A stretch of 64,000 nucleotides of DNA, taken from Diadema setosum. Its lineage: Eukaryota > Echinodermata > Echinoidea > Diadematoida > Diadematidae. A program made the translations under genes and the position numbers. This document shows positions 58,602-64,000 of this stretch, piece after piece; positions within the stretch are counted from its first letter, which is position 1, and each line of letters starts with the position of its first letter. The DNA lies in the NCBI RefSeq assembly GCF_964275005.1, contig NC_092694.1:30832359-30896358 (forward strand), written 5' to 3'. The notes below the pieces were generated by a model. The model saw only the letters and a list, made by a program, of their open reading frames with translations. It made no database searches and had not been told where the DNA came from.

Positions 58602-59222
58602 GTTCCGCATTGTAGGTGTACTTTAGCACTAAGCCAACGTACAAACTTATTACAATAATTGTAAATGTTGCCTATATACAAAAGAACTTTGAAAGCTCTC
58701 CCACTGCCATGCACAATGTACTTGTCTTTTTCTGTCCCACCATTGAATGGAAATCTCTCACTGAACAAAAACCACAGGAGGACAGGACTGAATGCGTCTG
58801 TCGGTTCACGCGGTACCGACAGAGGCATCGCACTTGAATGGTCTGTCGGTGACTGGCATAAAGGGAAGTTAGTGTCCTATAGCATTCCAGTATAATACCA
58901 CTACTAGACACCTGTACAACTGTACAATGTACCATACATACATTATTTTGTAGCCTTTTATGTCATTTGTTTTCTTGGGCACTTAATATTCCAACAAACA
59001 CATCCATTCAAATTACCAATAAAGAAGACTTCATAATCCCTAAAAGACAAAACAAAACAAAAAAATACAAAAAAAAGGAAAAAAAATGCATAACAATTTG
59101 CTCAAGAGAAGACAATGGTATTCTTTTCTCATGTTATATTCTTTTCTGATGCATACAATAGGCCCTACTGGCTCTGCCTGTTTGATGTGCAGTTGTGTTG
59201 CTGTACATTGTATTGCAAATTT

Positions 59223-59850
59223 TTAAAGGACGAGTTAATCTTCTTCATGTACTAGTTCTACATGCGGATTGAGAGAATGCAGCAGTATTAGTAGGGCCTA
59301 CATGTACTGTACTTAGTAGCACATTAGTTAAAGTTTGAGGAAAATTGGACAATTATGAATTTTTGAAGTATGAGTTCCACGATCGCTGGATGTGAACACT
59401 ACATGTACTACAGCCTGTGATGACATTTGTTTTGAAAAGATAATATTTTAAAAATTCAACATATTTTCACTTTTCTCTAGGAATAAAAGAGCAGATGACT
59501 TGCCTCTTTCAGAAGGCAGACAGAATATTATTACCCATAGCATAATGTCAGTTATAAGTTGAAGGAATGGGCACTTTTTGTCAAAAAATGAAATTTTGTG
59601 GATAATATTTTCCTTAAATATTGTTCTATACATGTGACATCATTAAAATTCTGTAGTTTATACTGTACTCTTCCTATCCAGCAGTGACTGCACAGAAATT
59701 TTAAAAGTTCATAACTTTTGAACGGACTGTCCGATTTCCCTCAAACTCTCACTGATGTCTTCTCCTTATATTGCTGCATTATCTCAATCCATATGCACAT
59801 GACAGTGTATGCATGTACACTGTAATGTATGAAGGTGAACTTGTCCTTAC
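59223..59850. mobile_element. Palindromic TTAA element, family B copy 3 (about 628 bp)
   Basis: Starts TTAAAGGACGAGTTAATCTTC and ends GAAGGTGAACTTGTCCTTAC, the last TTAA being eroded. The right arm carries CTTTTGAACGGACTGTCCGA and TCACTGATGTCTTCT. Confidence 0.85.
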
Positions 59851-61439
59851 CTTGTAAGGTTGTATCGGTTTGTATGTTGCTGTTACCATTCAAGCTTATT
59901 ATGGCCACAAAATGTACACAGTACACAATGTACAACTATACAGCATTTCAATTTTTTATTCATAAAAGATGTTAATAGGAAATGAAATGGTAACTTCCCA
60001 TAATAGCAACAGCCAATCAGGAAGCTGGATTCTTGTCATTACCATGACAATTGCCATTTCAGCAAGAGTTGCTGTCATATCAACTTTTTATGAAAAGGGA
60101 CCCAGGTCTTCTTCAGAACCACAATCAGTGTATTTATATTTTCATTCACTGTCTAATTTCCTCCCTCTATAGAAAAAGTAACGTTGCATACATGAGTTAA
60201 AAATGAGTTAAATTACAAATGAGGGTTTTTTTGTGTGTGTTTTTTTTTTTTAGGTTGACGAAAAATTGTACAGAAAGAAGTCAGTGATCTCAGAGAATGA
60301 AGCTGCATACACATGCCGTATATAATCTGTACATATTCCCTGCATTCATTTCTCTTGTACATTATGAATAGACAGACCATTTATCAAAAGTGCATGTACG
60401 GATTGTAGAGTGTATGAAGAGTCATGTAATAGTGTCATATCCTTTGTTATAATGTGTGCACGTGTGAATCCCTATGGCAAGACATTGACACACAGATCTA
60501 AGAGTGACTCTACATGTAGTCAGACTGATGGTACCAGATGTGACATGAAAAATGAGATATCTTCTCACTGAGTTTTAAATTACAAAAACTTTTTCATTAA
60601 ATCAATATTTTGCTCTCAGATTCAAACTGAAACTTGGTGAGTCAATATGCAGAAATAACAGAAAAATGATATCAACAAGGAAACAGGAATCTGCGTTCTA
60701 CAGCTGTAGGCCTACAGCGGTTATGACCACAACAACGGGATATTACAAATGTATATTTTTGTACACATTTTGTACTTGAAGTGGAACTATTATACTAAAG
60801 ATAGAGAAAATATGATGGATGAAATAAAAATAGGAGGCCAAGGCAGTAACATTTTTATGTGTGGGTATACAGCTGTAAATGTTTACAACTGAATATGCAG
60901 CATTTGTTGTTTTTTGATTTTATTTTCACTTTTTGGCTTAAATAATAGAAAAAAAAAATCAGACAGAATACCAAAAATTCTGAGAGAACACTGTACACAT
61001 TTTGTATTCACTAGCATCTAAATAATATAAAATTTATCTACCTATCTTTGTTATATTTCATGGTGTTAAATTCACAATACGGTACATATATGTACAGCTA
61101 ATGTACATGCACTGAAAATCACATTATGCTTCTTGTAAGTTCTGTTTATTTGTATTCTACACTTTGACACTTTCAACAAACATTTTTTTTTAAAGAATAT
61201 TGTAACAGTTTGAAGTTAAGCAAGGATTACAAATGTCGCACAGTATTTTTCAAGCATCAAAGAATTCCTTTGTAAAACCTTGATAAGAACACAGATACAT
61301 GTATACTGTATGCAGTCCTAATTGCCTATCTATCTGAAGTGAAAATCCAATCTTTGTTGAGGCCATAAGATTGAAAATGAATATTCAGTAAAATGAAGCA
61401 AAAAGAAGTTTTTTAAAGTCTCATTAAATCAGATAATAA

Positions 61440-62590
61440 AGAAAGAAAAGTTTTGTATATTAATGACTTGAATACCACATTCAAGTGACTACTTTACTGT
61501 TAGATTGTTTGCCGATGATTCCAATCTATTTCATACATTTCCAGTCGGAAAGTACAAGATAGATTTGAGAGAAGTAACCGCAGAATTAAAGAAAGTCCTA
61601 GACTAGTGTAATGTTAATAAAGTTACTATTTAAATTTGTCAAAGACAAATTACATGCTAATTAGAGGACGTAGACAGGCAATTAATGTGCAAGGCAGAAT
61701 TCAGATCATGGATACAGATCTGCATGAAGGAGATGTTACAACTTTTATTGGAGTAGACATCTATAAACATTTGACATGGAAAAGTCATATTGCCAAACTA
61801 AAATTATGTATACGCAAAAAGGTTGGTATCCTATACCGACTGCGAAACTTTGTACTTGCTATATAAGACATTCATACAGCCTCATATCACACATGGTATC
61901 GAAGTTTGGGGGGGGGGGAGCTAAAAAAGTTGATCTTAATTCTATATTATTAATTCAAAAAATGGCACTATATTGTATGTGTGATAACATTCAGTACGTA
62001 CATGACAAGGTCAAGACCATTATTCAGGGATATTAAGATACTTGATGTTTATCAACTGCATAGATTATCTATCTGTAGTTTTATGTATACATGACTTGAT
62101 TAATGAGAATTTGCCACATTCTCTGTCAGAATATTGTTCATTAATTCAACATGGATATAGTACAAGGAAAAAAGAAGATGAGAATCTTTATATACCAAAG
62201 GTAAAGACGAGCTTGGGAAAAGAGTGTTTATCTTACACATTTGTACCTTGCCTGCACAATTTTTTGGAATGACCTACCAATCAAAATTAGGAAGAAACCA
62301 TCAAGGTCAAGTTTTTAAAAAGCTGTCGTAGAACTTTTGTTAGAAAGTTAATGTACTCCTGACATTTTGTTAGCATATATTTTACCTTTTTAAATGTAAA
62401 TACTATTTTTTTTCCGCTATATATAGACATTGTTTAATATGTTTTTGATATACAGCTGTACATGGATTAGAGATTATTATCAGTAGATTGATTACGTCAC
62501 AAACTGTTCATTTAATCAGATATTTTTTCCTTTCTTTAGTACTAGAGTTATTATTAATTGGTAATCGTAACACATTACTGAACCGTAATA
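61440..62590 (+). mobile_element. CR1-group LINE remnant
   Basis: TATTAATGACTTGAAT encodes YINDLN, then the reverse-transcriptase palm C box reads LFADDSNLF (61505-61531) in another frame. Further pieces are FIGVDIYKHLTWKSHI (about 61746-61790), RKKVGILYRLRNF (about 61816-61855) and the C-terminal HGYSTRKKEDENLYIPKV (about 62151-62205). Next come FVPCLHNF and FWNDLP-like sequence near 62265 in a shifted frame. Several frameshifts and stops make it dead. It is 5'-truncated and differs from the LINEs at 11.5-14.5 kb. Confidence 0.75.
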
Positions 62591-62963
62591 AAGTAAGAAA
62601 TAATTATACTTCATAACTGCATAAACTGTAAGGGGCCAGACTTGACTAGCATTCATGCTATTTTCTGGTTCCTATTATCCTCGCTTTTTTATATAACTGA
62701 TACGACTATAAACATGTACAATGATTGTTTTTGCATTGGATAATGAATTAATTCATTCACTGATTCATTCATAAGTTTCATATGTTTTCTCAGAACAATG
62801 ATATTATATGATACATGTACATACATGTACGGTGTACATTGTAGGTTACCATCTGAGAACTGTATAGTATCTTATGCGAATTGTGATCAATGATGGAACA
62901 AGTTTCCTCCATTAATTTGTCAAAAATGAGAAAGGGGGATATACAAATTGCAATGCCCCTATA

Positions 62964-62988
62964 AACACACACACACACACACACACAG
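62964..62988. repeat. (CA)n microsatellite
   Basis: Short pure CA run. Confidence 0.9.
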
Positions 62989-63261
62989 TCACATTGACTG
63001 TCTATAATTCAGCAACTACTGTAATCCTCCCCCATTCACAGTCACTACATGCTGCTTTAATGCAGTGACTATAAAATTTGATGCAAAGAATTAAAAACAA
63101 AAACATCTTACAGAACTTTATTTGACAAAAAGTAAAGTTCAAGTAAAGACTTACATTTATAGGAGGTGATGACATCATTCAATAATCATCTCCTCTAAAT
63201 AACATAACAAGTACTCTGTAGTACATGTACACCGTAACTCTAGTTTAAACTGTCTTCAAGG

Positions 63262-63830
63262 GAAATGAAATGAAACTTGGATTGAGTGAATGCTGTAAAC
63301 ACAAGAAAATCATACAACTGCTCAAAAGCTTTTACCGGTTTTGTTCAAAGTTTTGTTGCCATCCTCACTGGATGAGAAGACTACAACAGACATTTGAGCT
63401 GTCAACGCAGGACAATGATAGTTATAAAAGAGAATGCAAACAAATACAGTGTAAGCATTCATTCCTTCCACTTGCTACTGATATGTATTCAATTCAGGGT
63501 AATATTATTCCCCCTGCTTTCTGAAAGAGATACATGCAAAGTGCTTTTATTATGCCAGAAGAGTGTGATCATATCATATGAATATGTACAGTATACCATA
63601 TCATGAATATTTTTTATATTGTTGACCAAGCCTACATTGTATGGTGATGTCACAAACTTTTAATACATAGTCTTCTCATTGAGTAATGGCAGCACCAAAA
63701 CTTTACAAATTCTTAATTAACTTTTGAACAGATTGTGCAATTATCCTCAACCTTCACAGTACTACTTGTAAGTGTACAATGTATAATACTGGTGCATTCA
63801 CTTTATCCATGACACAGTACATAAATATGT
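63262..63830. mobile_element. Degenerate family B copy 4
   Basis: GGATGAGAAGACTACAACAG, CCACTTGCTACTGATATGTA, GGGTAATATTATTCCCCCTGC, TAGTCTTCTCAT and AACTTTTGAACAGATTGTGC follow the same order as in 57708-58288. The terminal TTAAAGGACAAG sequences are not recognisable, so the ends are approximate. Confidence 0.7.
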
Positions 63831-63935
63831 ATTTAGGTTTCATTCCCCTTTTAGGAAAATATGGGAAATCGAACACTTTCAAATTTTCCATAGTTCATGT
63901 ATCTGATTCTAATGAAACTTCTACGGCCTGCTACT

Positions 63936-64000
63936 GTACGAGCTGAAATTTTCGCGTACAGATATTTTCGCGAATTGCTACTAGGAGAACATTTTCACGT
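63936..64000. repeat. CGCGAAAAT-type repeat at right edge
   Basis: TACTGTACGAGCTGAAATTTTCGCGTACAGATATTTTCGCG resembles the ends seen at 36955 and 38270. It is cut by the window edge. Confidence 0.45.

Larger units (their letters stand above)
55721..64000. other. HMBOX1 upstream region, no coding seen
   Basis: No protein-coding host exon is supported. A CAG acceptor on the minus strand just above 55787 could splice in a non-coding 5' exon from further right. The region is dominated by TTAA palindromes, family M and G repeats, a LINE remnant and microsatellites, listed separately. Confidence 0.45.

Noticed and set aside
58247-58828. 193-residue minus-strand open frame
   Set aside because: It runs through a GA microsatellite, a 39-bp C/A run and the end of a family B element, giving low-complexity SLSLSL and FFFF peptides.
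1-64000. CRISPR arrays, LTR retroelements or phage-like genes
   Set aside because: No regularly spaced repeat-spacer structure, paired LTRs or capsid/integrase motifs were seen.

Overview
The window looks like chromosomal DNA from an invertebrate deuterostome, most likely an echinoderm such as a sea urchin. This is inferred from four things: GT-AG introns of 0.5-4 kb, host proteins close to their vertebrate orthologues, very dense small interspersed repeats, and recurrent TAGGCCTA and TACATGTA words. Nothing in it looks bacterial or organellar.

Layout. Positions 1-2646 hold the 3' part of a decayed L1/Tx1-like LINE. Positions 2647-9400 are repeat-rich and gene-poor. They include two oppositely oriented arrays built from the 14-mer CACGGATTGTCGCC. 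Positions 9481-14980 (+) carry a small three-exon gene model for a single-pass membrane protein. It has an 8-residue outer segment and a tyrosine-rich tail, like a transmembrane signalling adaptor. Its second intron contains two LINEs, one nested in the other. Positions 18944-34799 (+) are a complete ten-exon PPIE gene (cyclophilin E, an RRM plus a peptidyl-prolyl isomerase, a spliceosome-associated protein). Positions 47250-55720 (-) are a complete six-coding-exon HMBOX1 gene (an atypical HNF-type homeobox gene with an N-terminal HNF1-like motif, a POU-specific-like domain and a homeodomain). PPIE and HMBOX1 converge across 12.4 kb in which I see no coding sequence. From 55721 to the end lie HMBOX1 upstream sequence, repeats and a CR1-like LINE remnant at 61440-62590.

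How the genes work together: no operon-like relation is expected. PPIE is a housekeeping spliceosome factor, HMBOX1 a DNA-binding regulator, and the 9.5-15 kb gene a putative tyrosine-phosphorylated adaptor or receptor tail.

The most striking feature outside the genes is a large population of short palindromic elements bounded by TTAA. At least seven sequence families occur: three copies of A, three or four plus a fragment of B, one each of C, D, I and J, and two of K. No transposase is visible. Two of them, and one LINE end, stop only 29-41 bp upstream of splice acceptors. A further element in PPIE intron 1 has different termini and internal GTTAGTAACGTTAC repeats. All exon boundaries were derived by hand from reading frame, splice sites and protein similarity recalled from memory; no database was consulted.
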